Below are positions 33,661-44,604 of a stretch of 64,000 nt of DNA, piece after piece. The first letter of the stretch is position 1, and each line of letters opens with the position of its first letter. The translations under genes and the position numbers were made by a program. The notes under the pieces are model-generated. The model was not told the origin of the DNA. It ran no database searches and saw only the letters and a program-made list of their open reading frames with translations. Source of the DNA: Fasciola hepatica (taxonomy: Eukaryota; Platyhelminthes; Trematoda; Plagiorchiida; Fasciolidae); NCBI GenBank assembly GCA_948099385.1, contig CANUEZ040000071.1, forward strand, positions 62,001 through 126,000. Reading direction: 5' to 3'.

Positions 33661-34443
33661 TGGTCTAGGGGATGGACAAGAACCAGTGCGCCAGTGAATT
33701 TCTAGCACCATATGGTCACTGCTTCCAAGTGGAGGGAGATGTTCAACCTTATCGACGTCCGAGCTCCTGGGAGATATCACCAGATCCAGAATGGAACCGT
33801 GGCCGGATTGCCTCCGGGTCGATTCCTGAACATGTTGGTGTAGTGCCAGTTCTTGGACCGTTGTCAGTAATTCCCGAGAGAAAGGATCTGCCCCGGCCGC
33901 TGTCCTGCTTGACGTTCAATCAATATGCGGAGCATTGAAGTCGCCCAGGACGAGGCAGTGGCCGTTGCACGCCCATCTCCTCAATAAATTCATCATATCT
34001 GGAGGAGTGACCGCAGGTGTCCGATAAATGACTTCAACTGTCCTAAAGCCCCCGGCGGTAAGCTTGATGCGGCACCAGATGGCTTCACCGAATCCTTGCG
34101 GGTCTGCGAATGCCTCTAACTGCGCGGTTGGGATGTCTGATCGTACGAACAATGCTACGCCTCCACCAGCTCTGATAGAGTTCCTATCGACTCGGAATAG
34201 GGTATAGCCAGGGAGGGACACCTCGGAGTCTAGAACATTGTTACTCAGCCACGTCTCCGTCAATGCTATCATAGTAGGTGAGCCGGACTGCAGCAGGTGT
34301 TCCAGGTTATCCCTCTTGTTCAGCAGACCACGGACGTTAGACAACAGGATGACGACGCCGTCTCGGCCTGCTACCACATCCGTTTGTTCAGGGCGTCCTA
34401 TCTTGGGGGAACTGACAGGGACACTAGCGTCAGCGGCCTCCAC
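33661..34443 (-). pseudogene. CR1-A APE-type endonuclease (piece 1 of 3, ORF2 start)
   Basis: The minus-strand ORF2 starts at 34,443. It reads NVRGLLNKRDNLEHLL, MIALTETWLSNNVLDSEV (catalytic Glu), GGGVALFVRSDIP and LVLGDFNAPHID. The usual Trp then becomes TGA at 33,916-33,918. The same frame continues past the stop through SILDLVIS to LGSSDHMVLEIHW, the final catalytic His motif near 33,715, and ends near 33,664. Sequence then breaks at the CR1-F tail. ORF2 overlaps the end of ORF1 by about 46 nt. Confidence 0.88.
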
Positions 34444-35579
34444 CGGAAGTGAGGGCGCCGTTTCTGCACCCGAAAATCCCGAATGATCAAGTCCCTTTCC
34501 CCTTGTTCCATTCGTTCACGTCGTTCAATCAAAGCATTTCTATACTTCTCACGATCCGCAGGGTCTAGATCTTGGTGCAGCCGCACTTGCTCGCCTTTTA
34601 GCCGGTGGGATCTTTTTAACACAGAAGTCGCGGATTCCTCAGAGTCCAGCACTACTTTCAGTGGACGGGGGCGTTGAGCGTCACTAGCTTTGCCAATTCG
34701 GAATGCTGATTTTACCCGCAACTTCTCCGCGGTCTCCTCCTCCCCGGGGACAAAGAGTTTTGTTAGTATACTCCGGAGACTCGCAATATCGTGGTCCAGA
34801 CGTGCCTGTGCCGTGGTCTCCTTTGTCTCAGGCAAAATCACTATTAGGAAACACTGTTTCCTCGACGGTGGCGCTCTTCGTGGACGATCCGCAGTTGTTA
34901 TCAAGGCCGGTCTACTTTCATCCGCGGTGGTGCTCTGTTGGCTGGGTTTTGTTCCTATAATACAGTCTAGTGCTTGCGTGGCCACATCAGCGTTAACTGG
35001 GTCCGCATTGTGGCAGGCAGACTTAGGTAGCTTCTGGCTTTGGCGGCGCTTTGTTCCGGTTGGCTCAGTGACCGATGTTGAAGCCACCTCTGCATACGTA
35101 GCACAGTCGGGAATTGATACCTCGGCGGAATTTTCCCCTTCTGACGGCAATGGTGACGGTGAGAGTGATGTTGGCGGAGAAAAAGACGATGACGAAGCCG
35201 CTGATTTTGCGGCTATTGATGGCGATGAACTGATTGACGGTGCTTATGATGATGACGACGACGAAGTTGATGACGCTGCTGTATCTGTGACAGGAAGAGC
35301 CATTTCCGCCGACTGCTTTGCGGGCCACACAGGTGTTGATAGCTTGGTGCATTTGATGCACAGCACTTTGAGCAACTTTGCACGGCATTTGTCCAGGGCT
35401 TTGTAAAGATCAATACTTATTTCAGAACACTCAAGATGGACCCAACCATCACAACCATCACACTGAAGAGATTTGTCGCGTGAGCGGAAGACTTTCGAAC
35501 AAACTAGGCACATGGATGCAATATTTTTGACTCTTTTTGGAGGCATTGTGGGCAAATTATAGTCCACAGAATGACACAA
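34398..35579 (-). pseudogene. CR1-A ORF1 with PHD-type zinc finger; one nonsense codon
   Basis: Start ATG at 35,579 (MPPKRVKN). The N-terminus holds a PHD-like finger: CLVCSKVFRS, then LQCDGCDGWVHLEC and LCIKC. A Ser-rich run follows, then a TAA near 35,244-35,246, after which the same frame continues to 34,398. The C-terminal half has RVKSAFRIGKASDAQRPRPL, VLKRSHRLKGEQVRLHQDL and GERDLIIRDFRVQKRRP, the conserved RNA-binding part of CR1 ORF1 proteins. About 393 codons in all. The single stop is the only visible lesion. It would bind element RNA and may read chromatin or DNA through the finger; the latter is inference. Confidence 0.85.
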
Positions 35580-35635
35580 CTACAGAAGATATAATTCCTT
35601 GTATCACGTCGGAAGACTTGCCGGTAACATGGTTC

Positions 35636-35852
35636 GGTTCGGTTCGGTTCAGTTCAGTTTTGCACAGGACAGGTAATGGCCACGGCCAATCGAGAGTTCA
35701 GAATTCTTTCGACGGTTTGCACACCAGTTATGGACTCACCACTTCCGAGTGTATTTCGTCGAGTAAGTCCTGGTGGTCTAGCCCCGGGAGATAACCTTGC
35801 TCGATCAGCCAGGGCGCTTGTGAGAAACCAAAAAGTTCAGCGGAATGCCGTA
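35636..35852 (-). repeat. 3' end of a CR1 family element with (CGAAC/TGAAC)n tail
   Basis: Read on the minus strand, the segment contains CTCGACGAAATACACTCGG and later CGATTGGCCGTGGCCATTAC. It ends in CTGTGCAAAACTGAACTGAA followed by ACCGAACCGAACC at about 35,636-35,660. The same text, with a TGAAC tail, ends CR1-C at 44,310-44,440. It abuts the CR1-A 5' end on one side and BEL-2 (inserted into it or at its edge) on the other. Which body it belonged to is uncertain; CR1-B is a candidate. Confidence 0.6.
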
Positions 35853-35857
35853 CTCGG

Positions 35858-36235
35858 TGTTACGAACGTTTGAGCAATGCGTAGCCAAATTCGCAACAGA
35901 TCCCGAAATCAGAAGGCGATTATCCGTGATAATTCTACGATACTAGATTATTAAAATAAACAGTGACATAAACAATATACAAACCTCAATAATACGATCA
36001 CAAGGACTCAACAACGAGAAACCGAATAGCAGCGTGTGAGCAGACAGCACGTGCGTCACGCAAGTCCTGAACAAGGATGTCCCAAAGTAGCGCTCTGGGC
36101 GCGAACAAACAACAATTGGTCCAGAAAAACAGCCAGTTCGTAAAGACAAGTCAATGGTGTATGGAAATGAGTGATGTTAGGAAAAACACTGAATCGCGAG
36201 GGAAAAAGGGAAATTTTCCACGACCGGCTGTTACA
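35858..36235 (-). repeat. BEL-2 3' LTR
   Basis: 378 bp; differs from the other BEL-2 LTR at about four sites, including A versus T in the AATATACAAACC stretch and GGGAAATT versus GGGGGATT near the outer end. Confidence 0.94.
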
Positions 36236-36932
36236 CCGCCCACCAAAATCCTCCTGGATCCTTAGCAGAGTCAAAGGTTCGGTATAAAGGTACTGATTCT
36301 TCCTACCTACCTAGGCCCTGCTGTCAGTGCGCGCGTCTAATGCTCGTCGTCAACGTTCTACTACTGGTCGCACCTAATCCATTGGATACATAGAAGTGAG
36401 GCTAGTCTACATCTTTCACAAGACCAAATGACCGATGGCGGGCGTGAATGGTCACATAGACGTTGTCCTCGTAAGGGGCCGTCCGGTCCTGGATGTACGT
36501 GCTTGAGTGTGTGTGTGAGTGCGTGTGTGTGTGCCGGGGTTACAATGAAATCACAGGTATGACTACACATCAAAGGAGGACTTTCTGCAATGTCAACAAA
36601 AGACCGCGTGGCAAGAAAACGAGTAAATGTAGCATGTGTGTGTGACCTGAGCTCCGCTACTTCCACATATGCAAGGGGCATTCGGTAGCGTCAACAAAAA
36701 GCAAACAAAGAACACTGTCACATGTATGATGGGTTTACGGGATGTAGAGTGCGTCGTGCATGCGTGTATGTATCGGGATGTATAATGGAATCGCACTCAT
36801 CACCACATATCGGAAAGAACCTTCTGTAAAGTCAACGAAGGGACCGCGAGCACCTTAACGTGTTTGACGGAGATTGTGTGGTATATATGGTGTTTCTTTA
36901 TCCACCTCGATTACTGGTGTGAAAAAGGTTTA
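36236..36932 (-). other. BEL-2 3' non-coding region
   Basis: Counterpart of 23,618-24,322 in BEL-1, including a shorter GT/CA tract at about 36,505-36,533 and the purine stretch next to the LTR. Confidence 0.7.
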
Positions 36933-37979
36933 CTAGGCCACAGGGTTATCAGCTCCTCCGTCTTCGCTCTCGAGTAGGTTAATACTGCGTATGTCACGAA
37001 TGAGCACTCCGTTAGCTGTCTTCACCTTCACCGTTCTTATCATTCCGTCAGTGCTTTTGATGGTTTCCGTAACTACTCCCAAAGACCAAGCGCTGAAATG
37101 TGCGCGTTCGTCGGCGATCATAACCACGTCCCCAACTTTGAATGGTCTTGTTCTGGCCATCCACTTCTGTCGAGTCTGCAAAGCCGGTAGGTACTCCCGT
37201 AGCCATCGCCTCCAGAAGATCTTGGCCAGATAGTTCGCTTGCTTCCACCCGTGGAGGTAGCTCCCACGAAGGTTTACCGGCCCTTGGAAACCCTCGTTCG
37301 ACCTTAGCGTCAATAAGTCGTTTGGGGTGAGCGCCAGGTGGGTGGGGTCGCCGTTCAATACTGGAACCAGGGGGCGGTTGTTCAGGATTCGCTCCACCTC
37401 AGTCATGACGGTGTTCAGCGTCTCGTCGTCGGGCGGCTGCTGCTCCATGATTGACAGCAATATCCGTCTGGCGGACCGGATCATGCGTTTCCATATGCCG
37501 CCTCGGTGACTGGCCTGTGGGGGGTTGAAATGCCATCGTATGCCGTAGGCCACGGTTCGATTCTGCAGTTCGTCCCTGTTTATGTTCTTGTGCCAACGCT
37601 GCAATTCCCGTTGAGCGCCCACAAAGTTCGATCCATTATCTGAGTATATATCGGCCGGTACGCCTCTTCGGTTGATAAATCTTTGCAAGGCCCGTAGAAA
37701 CGAATCGGTCGTCATCGAATGTGCGACTTCTAGGTGTACCGCACGTGATTTCATGCACGTCATGATACATCCGTATCGCTTTTCTAATCTTTTCCCGCAC
37801 TTGATCCACAAGGGCCCGAAATAGTCCAACCCGGTGTCACTGAACGGCCACCAGCCCGTAGTTACCCTGCATTCTGGTAGCGAGACATGAGTTGTTTGCC
37901 TGCTGTGGCATTGCGTCTCCTGCATTGCACACACCGTCGGATTACGCGTTTTACAGTCTCTCGTCCTCTCAGCAACCAA
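36933..37979 (-). CDS. BEL-2 integrase core and C-terminal domain in the -1 frame
   Basis: 348 codons, open. By eye it matches the BEL-1 protein at all but three residues, all within the N-terminal part that overlaps gag-pol. It has the same two catalytic Asp and the same Lys in place of Glu (TTT on the plus strand at 37,488-37,490). The frame break before it is at the same base as in BEL-1. The near identity contrasts with more differences in gag. Confidence 0.92.
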   Translation of the reverse strand: MVAERTRDCKTRNPTVCAMQETQCHSRQTTHVSLPECRVTTGWWPFSDTGLDYFGPLWIKCGKRLEKRYGCIMTCMKSRAVHLEVAHSMTTDSFLRALQRFINRRGVPADIYSDNGSNFVGAQRELQRWHKNINRDELQNRTVAYGIRWHFNPPQASHRGGIWKRMIRSARRILLSIMEQQPPDDETLNTVMTEVERILNNRPLVPVLNGDPTHLALTPNDLLTLRSNEGFQGPVNLRGSYLHGWKQANYLAKIFWRRWLREYLPALQTRQKWMARTRPFKVGDVVMIADERAHFSAWSLGVVTETIKSTDGMIRTVKVKTANGVLIRDIRSINLLESEDGGADNPVA

Positions 37980-40900
37980 AGACGCTTTCGGATGACGCTC
38001 GTCACGTGACTTTCCCCGGCATGTCCCTCCATGGCGTGGACGTGTTGAATCATTATCTCTACTACAGGTTGTCTCGCAGGCAGCAGTATAGGATACTTTA
38101 TGTCGAAGTTCAGGTGGGCGTTGGTCAGCCTATCATCCACCCGCAGCAGTCCGTTGATGAGTTTGGGGTTTAAACGCTTCAGCTCGCCTCTTGGAGATGG
38201 CATGTCTTCATTGGTCGGCCCCACTTCTTCCGCCCTCTTGAGTTCTTGGGCGAAAGCCTCGCGTTGTATCATTCCGAAAATATCGTACTCTGCCGCTTGT
38301 AGCTCATCGGGACCTATCGGGCCGACCGGTATCCGACCTGAGGGCCGTAGCCCTTTCATGACTAGTAAATTTCTCTTGAGCCTGGTTAACCAAACTAGCG
38401 AACGAAGCGTCTTCATCCAGGAAGAAAACCTGACCAGTCGCGATAAAATGGGCGACGCTTTGACGACGTTTGTTGCTATCACTACGCCTTTGATCTCCAG
38501 TTCCAATTCCGTAGGGGTTTTTAATTCGAACAGGGGCCAGTCCTGTTTGGGCAATTGCAGGAAGTTCGGCCCTCTCGTCCACGTGTCCAGTTGCCTGAAG
38601 TTGTTCGCACCTCGGGAGCACAGGTCAGCCGGATTATCGCCAGACCTGACATGACTCCACTGGTGCGTGGCCGATTCATCGTGGATAATCGTGAGCCGGT
38701 TAGCAACGAAAGTACTAAACCGGCTCCGTACGTTGTTAATGTAGTAAAGTACTATCGTTGGATCCGTCTAGAAGCTCACCGACCAAATGTAGAGATCGAA
38801 ACATCTCTTCACAGCTTGCACCACCCTGACTGCCAACACGGCTGCGCTGAGTTCAAGGCGTGGGATTGAGACCGACTTCAGTGGAGCAACGCGGGCTTTG
38901 GCGAACAGGATCCTCGTGGTATATTGTCCATCTCCTGCGCACCATCGTCCGTACACCACAGCTCCATAACCGACTTCGGATGCATCGGAAAAGGCATGTA
39001 GTTCTCCAGTCCGTGTCGTATGGCCAGGGGTCAAACATCGTGGGATTCTTATGTCCCCTAATTTCTTCAAAGTGTTCAGAAATTCTTCCCAGTCCAGCCG
39101 GTCCCCTCGGTCCAGTGACTGGTCCCAATCAACCTTTTTACGGCACAGCCGCTGCAGCAAGATCTTTCCGGGTAGCAGCCATGGTGAGACGAAACCGAGC
39201 GGGTCGAACAAACTTGAGACGGCAGATAGTATGCCACGACGGGTTATTGGCAGCTCGGGGACGCTTAGTTCGAAAACAAAATCGTCCGTTTCCGCGTCCC
39301 ATTGTATCCCTAAAGTGCGCTCGATAGGAAGTGGAGAGCCGTCCAAATCTCTTACCCTTTCGACCTTTTCGTGATACGGGATGACTTTCAGCACTTCTGA
39401 AGCGTTCGACATCCATTTGGTTAGATGGAAGCCGCCCTCTTCCAGCAATCTCGTCAGACATCTGAACTGCTCTAGAGCTGATTCCACATCATCGAATGAC
39501 CCAAGGTAGTCGTCGATAGTAGAAGTTCCTGCTGACGCTTTCTACCACCGTCCAATGTACTAGATCGCCATGTTTGTTCGCTGATTCTCGGAGGGCGTAG
39601 TTTGCACAAAATGGTGACGATATGGCTCCGAAGGGGTGGACGGTCATCCTATAATTCACCACTGCGTTGTCCCGGTCGCTCCCTTCCCACCACAGGAAAC
39701 GCAAAGCATCTCGTTCTCCTACCGGAATCTTCACCTGATGAAACATTTCCTTAATGTCAGCAGACAAAGCCACTTTACCCACTCTGAAACGGCACAAAAC
39801 ATCGATCAGTGGTGTGGTCCAGTCAGGCCCCTGTAGTAGGCGATCGTTTAACGACTTGCCCTGGAACTTGGCCGCACAGTCGAAAACCACCCGCAGTTTA
39901 TTGGGTTTCTTGGGGTTGATAACCGGATGGTGAGGCAGATACCAGATACCCCTTTTGCTGTCGGTGTTGACAGGCACCTTTTCAACGTAACCGAGGGCCT
40001 CGTTTCGCTTCATCAAATCCGCGTATCGTTCCCACAGATTCTGGTCTCGATTGAAGCGTTCTTTTAGTCGTAGTAATCGTTGGAGAACATAATTTCTGTT
40101 GTCAGTCCACGGGTCGACCGGTGTGCGCCATGGGAGGGGAACCTCGAACTGTTTTTTGAGGCCTCTAGTGCCTTGCCGCACCGTTTGTAGAGCGAAGTGA
40201 TCCTCTTGAGACAACGTCGGTCTTTCGTCTCCAATGTCATGAAATTGCTTTTCATAAAGCCGTTGCAGATGATACTCTATGCGGTCCGTTTCGGCGGATA
40301 AGTAATTCACGGAACCGCGTTCCCCTACTGGACCGTATAACATCCATCCCAGAGCCGTGCGTACGGCATAAGGTGCCTGGCGGTCGCCCACTCTTTGGTC
40401 AAGCACCCAATGCGCCTCTGGCACGTCGCATCCGATGAGGAGATCCACCTCATCATCTTCCCAGTCTACAACGGTTACATCCTGCAGGTGAGGCCATCGA
40501 TTCAAGATTGCGTTCACCGACCTTGGTGCTCGCATGGGGAGATCCGCTAACGTGAATGCCTCCGTTGGTTCAATTTCCTCGTTAGTGTCTAGAGAGATGA
40601 GTTGCAGCCTTAGTCTACCGGCAGTCATTACCTGTGTTCCGCCCACCGTGCTCACTGCTAACGACGTCGCACCTTTAGCCAGTTGGTGTTTGTCGGCAAA
40701 CCGCTCTTTCATTAAGGTGGTGTCGGATCCACTATCAACGAAAGCCAACGCCTTGACTATCCCAGTCGGAGTCACTACTCCCACGGCCACTACGCCTAAA
40801 CGTACCGGTTTACTGGCAGATTGTGAAGTTGAACAAATCACGCTGGGCTTGGCACTCGCCTCGGATATGGTTACTCTCGCCTGATGCAGCAGCCGATGGT

Positions 40901-42128
40901 GTCTGCCCGTGCAGCCCTCGTAACCACATCGATTCCTTGTTCTACAGGCTGCTGCCCGGTGCGTGGTGTTGAGACAGATGAAACATGCTCCTGCCATCCT
41001 CGCCGTTCCCCACCGTCCGTCTATTGTGGCGTTGCCGAACTTGGGGCATTCTGGTAGGCCATGGCTAGTACCACAGGACCTGCAATTTGGTTTCGCCGTA
41101 GCATCTCGTGAAATGACGTGTGTGTTGGTCCAAGGCTGGTACTTTGTATGTTCCCGTACAGGGGTTTGGACTAGGCTAGTACCGGGCTTGTTTGCTCGGT
41201 TGCTGTCCCGGACGAGTCGGCCGAATCTGCTGTCAGCTACCTTCGTTTGCCTGTCTAAGTATTCAGTCAGGTCTTCGAAGTTGGCTTCTCTGTCGCTTCG
41301 GCTTATCCGTTCTGCTTCTTCCGCCCACCGACCCTGTAGTTCGGGAGAGAGGTGACGGACTATGCCTTCCAAAGTGTGCATGGCGTCTAGGTCAGCCCTG
41401 TAACCTAAATGGTCGAGGGCTATTGAGCAGTTCTGCATCTTGATCACCAGGTCGGCCATGGTGTAGACGTCGCCTTTGGTTCTCTTTGCCTCTATCATCA
41501 CGCCCTCTATTAGGTTACGGGCTACTTTGAAGGGTTGGCCAAACAAGTCCCTCAGAATCTTTCTTGCCCTTGTGAAGCCTTGTTCTGGATCGAGCATGGT
41601 GCATCCGTCGATAGCTTCTAGCGCTCGGCCTCGGCAGTAGTGAGTAAGGTAAAGAAGCCTTTGCCCAGGGTCGATTACCTTGTTTTCAACGAACGTCTCG
41701 AACTGTTTGACAAACTTGCAGTATTGCTCAGCTCGCCCGTCGAAAACCGTTAGCTCCACTCTAGGCAGATCGATCGATGGTGGTTTGTAGTCGGCGACCT
41801 GCGTGGGGTTCCCTACCTTATTACACTCTAACCTATCAAAAGTGTCGAAGTCACTGGTCTCATGCTCTCGCTGTTTCTGTGTATACTTCTCTGCTTCCTG
41901 CGCCTGTAGTCTAGCCGGAAGTAACTGTTGCTCTAGTTCTAGTATTCTCAGCTTATATAAATCGACATCCTTAAAATCAATATTGCTTTCAATAACACAT
42001 GAGCTAGCACTGACAGGACTAGGCGATCTAGCATTAACTAAAGAATCATATGTACCCAAAACCTCCCCAGAGACTTGCCGTATTACTTCCTGTCCGGATT
42101 CGACTGCCTTTGATCATTTTCTTGGCAT
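37862..42128 (-). pseudogene. BEL-2 gag-pol, disrupted
   Basis: The start ATG equivalent is at 42,126-42,128, but codon 5 is TGA (42,114-42,116) where BEL-1 has GGA. The frame then runs through gag, zinc knuckles, protease (FVDSGSDTTLM) and RT to about 39,516. There BEL-1 has ACGTCG and BEL-2 has ACTATCG, shifting the frame inside the YVDD active-site motif. The shifted frame continues (39,487 downward) into RNase H until a Trp codon changed to TAG at 38,768-38,770. It resumes to the HHCC finger and the family stop at 37,862. Each lesion alone should abolish polyprotein synthesis. Confidence 0.94.
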
Positions 42129-42170
42129 TTTGCGTGATTTTTCCTCGTTCCAAATAGATCTATTGAGTAT

Positions 42171-42548
42171 TGTTACGAACGTTTGAGCAATGCGTAGCCA
42201 AATTCGCAACAGATCCCGAAATCAGAAGGCGATTATCCGTGATAATTCTACGATACTAGATTATTAAAATAAACAGTGACATAAACAATATACATACCTC
42301 AATAATACGATCACAAGGACTCAACAACGAGAAACCGAATAGCAGCGTGTGAGCAGACAGCACGTGCGTCACGCAAGTCCTGAACAAGGATGTCCCAAAG
42401 TAGCGCTCTGGGCGCGAACAAACAACAATTGGTCCAGAAAAACAGCCAGTTCGTAAAGACAAGTCAATGGTGTATGGAAATGAGTGATGTTGGGAAAAAC
42501 ACTGAATCGCGAGGGAAAAAGGGGGATTTTCCACGACCGGCTGTTACA
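42171..42548 (-). repeat. BEL-2 5' LTR
   Basis: 378 bp, TG...CA on the minus strand, followed on the plus side by target duplication CTCGG at 42,549-42,553. Confidence 0.95.
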
Positions 42549-42896
42549 CTCGGCTCTCAGGCCCCGACTCCGACAATGGTGAAGAAGCCATGTGCGGGGT
42601 CGCAAATAGTTGTAATTGAAGACGCCCTGGAAGACGAGAATTGGCAATACTGTCCGAAGATAGATGACAGTGCGATCACTGCCAGTCTGGATTTTGTGGC
42701 AACTCCTATATAGATGGATTGGGAGTCGTCGGAAATTCTGGACCATCAGCCGGCTTCATGCACCCCATTGGGGAAATCCGAAGCAAAAAAACGTGTCATC
42801 ATCTCAGGCGTTGAGCCTGGGAAACAGACAGGAGTGAATAACAAGACACACCTAGGCGACGGAGCAAACGCGGTGGTGTTATTTACTAAAGCATGT

Positions 42897-42955
42897 AGTA
42901 TTAGTTCAGTCCAGTTCAGTTTGCACAGGACTTAGTGTGGCTAGAGACAATCGTG
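42897..42955 (-). repeat. Short CR1 3'-end fragment with TGAAC-type tail
   Basis: On the minus strand, AGTCCTGTGCAAACTGAACT is followed by GGACTGAACTAATAC, the same tail text as at 44,400-44,436 and 35,636. Only about 60 bp are recognisable, lying between the ORF1 and endonuclease parts of CR1-C in the opposite orientation. Confidence 0.45.
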
Positions 42956-43176
42956 CGAGCTAGAAACAAATGAGCGGAACTAGCAAAAACCGCTGACGAG
43001 CAGAAAGCGTCAATAGTTGCCGTCACTGAAACGTGGCTTTCTGAAGAAGACCATGTGCCAGGCCTAATAAGTAACGGTTTTCAGTCTGTGGGCAAGATCG
43101 AGAACAGGATCGCCTTGATGGTGGAGTAGCCATCCTCGTTAGGTCAGGTGCAAACCACCTTGAGTCTCAGACCAAG

Positions 43177-43593
43177 ATGTGCTCTTGCAATATCCAGTTA
43201 TACGCCGTTACGATCATCCTTCCAGGCAGAAGGGTTAACGTTGTCTATTTCTACAGGGCACAAAGCACTAACCACGAGGAGGAAGTATGTTTACTGCGGA
43301 TTTTGACTGAGCTAGGTAAGGACCCACAAAAGACCCTGATAGTGGGTGACTTCAACATTCCGCACATCGACTGGGTGGCTGAGGTCTGCGTGCCGGGATC
43401 GGAGGAGCAAACCTACTCAGAGTGGCTGCTTGCCAATGCTTTGCGCCAGCATATTAGGGAAAATACCAGATATAGGACTGAATGCTTTCCATACCTTCTG
43501 GATCTAGCAATAACGAACTTCCCCAACGACGTGTCTGGAATGCATTATTGTGCACCGCTGGGCAAGAGTGACCACGTGTGTGTGTCAACATAG
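43177..43593 (+). pseudogene. CR1-C endonuclease C-terminal half
   Basis: An open frame of 138 codons with the GDFNIPHIDW and SDH motifs that hold catalytic Asp, Asn and His. The N-terminal part (TETWLS block near 43,030) lies in another frame with a stop near 43,127. Part of CR1-C. Confidence 0.75.
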
Positions 43594-44604
43594 TCCTACG
43601 CATGCGGCAACCCAAGTCACTCTCAAGGCTGGTCAGACATTTCGGTAGTATGGACATAGATAGGCTTCGTAATAGGGCGATGGGTTTGACCTGGGACGCA
43701 ACAGAGGAGACTGCTGTCGGGGAGCGCTGGTAGACCATAAAGGTATCTCTGATTGTCCCACTGGAAGAGTTCGCGCCCTTAAAAAGAAGGAGTGGGGAGG
43801 GCAAACCCATGTGGTGAAAGGCTGCAATAGCCAAGGCCATCAGACGTAGAAACCCCGGATGGAACCAGTAAAAAGCTTCCGGCAGTCAGCTAGCTCAAAA
43901 CCGTTATAAAATGCTGAGAAACGAAACTGTAAGCCTTCTGAGAACTTCCAAGTGGGAATTTGGGAATCTGATAAAAGCCCGATCTAGGTTGATGGCTAGA
44001 TCGAACTTCTTCGGCAACAGGGTTGTGAACAGTTGGAACGGTCTTCCTGGTGGAATGGTAGATCTGCAGACAGTCCAATCCTTCAAAGGTGCCCCAGATC
44101 GCAAGTGGTACGTGATATTTCTTCGTAGTGAGCCTTGGGTGGGCCAACTAGATTTATGACGGGTATCACTGTGGTCCTTCTGGAGTAAGGCCTAATAGAC
44201 TTTTTCACTCATTGCTTACAGTCTCAGTGAACGCTCAAGATGCATAATGTCTCTCGCAGTTGATTTGCGATGAGGTTTTCCGTTTCCCTCCCATTTTTAG
44301 CGGGGATTCGACGAAATACACTCGGCAGTGGTGGGTGCATAACTGGTGTGCATACCATCGAAGGAATTCGGGACGCTCGATTGGCCGTGGCCATTACCTG
44401 TCCTGTGCAAACTGGACTGAACTGAACTGAACTAAATCCCCTCTAAAAATGAGAGGGAAATGGAAAACCTCATCGCAAATCAACTGCGAGAGACATTATG
44501 CATCTTGAGCGTTCACTGAGACTGTAAGCAATGAGTGAAAAAGTTTATTAGGCCTTACTCCAGAAGGACCACAATGCTACCCGTCATAAATCTAGTTGGC
44601 CCAC

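Larger units (their letters stand above)
35858..42548 (-). mobile_element. BEL/Pao LTR retrotransposon BEL-2 (6,691 bp), inverted relative of BEL-1
   Basis: 378-bp LTRs at 42,171-42,548 (5') and 35,858-36,235 (3') bound the element. The 5-bp duplication CTCGG flanks it at 35,853-35,857 and 42,549-42,553. The two LTRs differ at about 4 positions by eye, so BEL-2 looks older than BEL-1. Coding lesions: stop at gag codon 5, a one-base net insertion inside the RT YVDD motif, a stop in RNase H, and the family-wide -1 break before the integrase core. Confidence 0.96.
42554..44440 (+). mobile_element. CR1-C: internally deleted CR1 copy with (TGAAC)n tail
   Basis: A plus-strand CR1 fragment. The end of ORF1 is at about 42,554-42,780: QIVVIEDALEDENWQYC and SSEILDHQPASCTPL, matching the CR1-B ORF1 end. 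An endonuclease follows: VAVTETWLSEEDHVPG near 43,030, then 43,177-43,593 with LIVGDFNIPHIDW and LGKSDHVCV. Part of the linker runs to about 43,950. It then jumps straight to the very end of the RT ORF: KARSRLMARSNFFGNRVVNSWNGLP, 43,970-44,157. The RT catalytic region is missing. The 3' region runs 44,158-44,420 and ends in ACTGAACTGAACTGAAC at about 44,420-44,436. The inverted, tail-to-tail neighbour is CR1-B. Confidence 0.8.

Noticed and set aside
38860..39327. Long plus-strand ORFs within BEL-2 and their mirror frames in BEL-1
   Set aside because: They are antisense or out-of-frame shadows of the RT and RNase H coding sequence, present in both copies only because the copies are similar.
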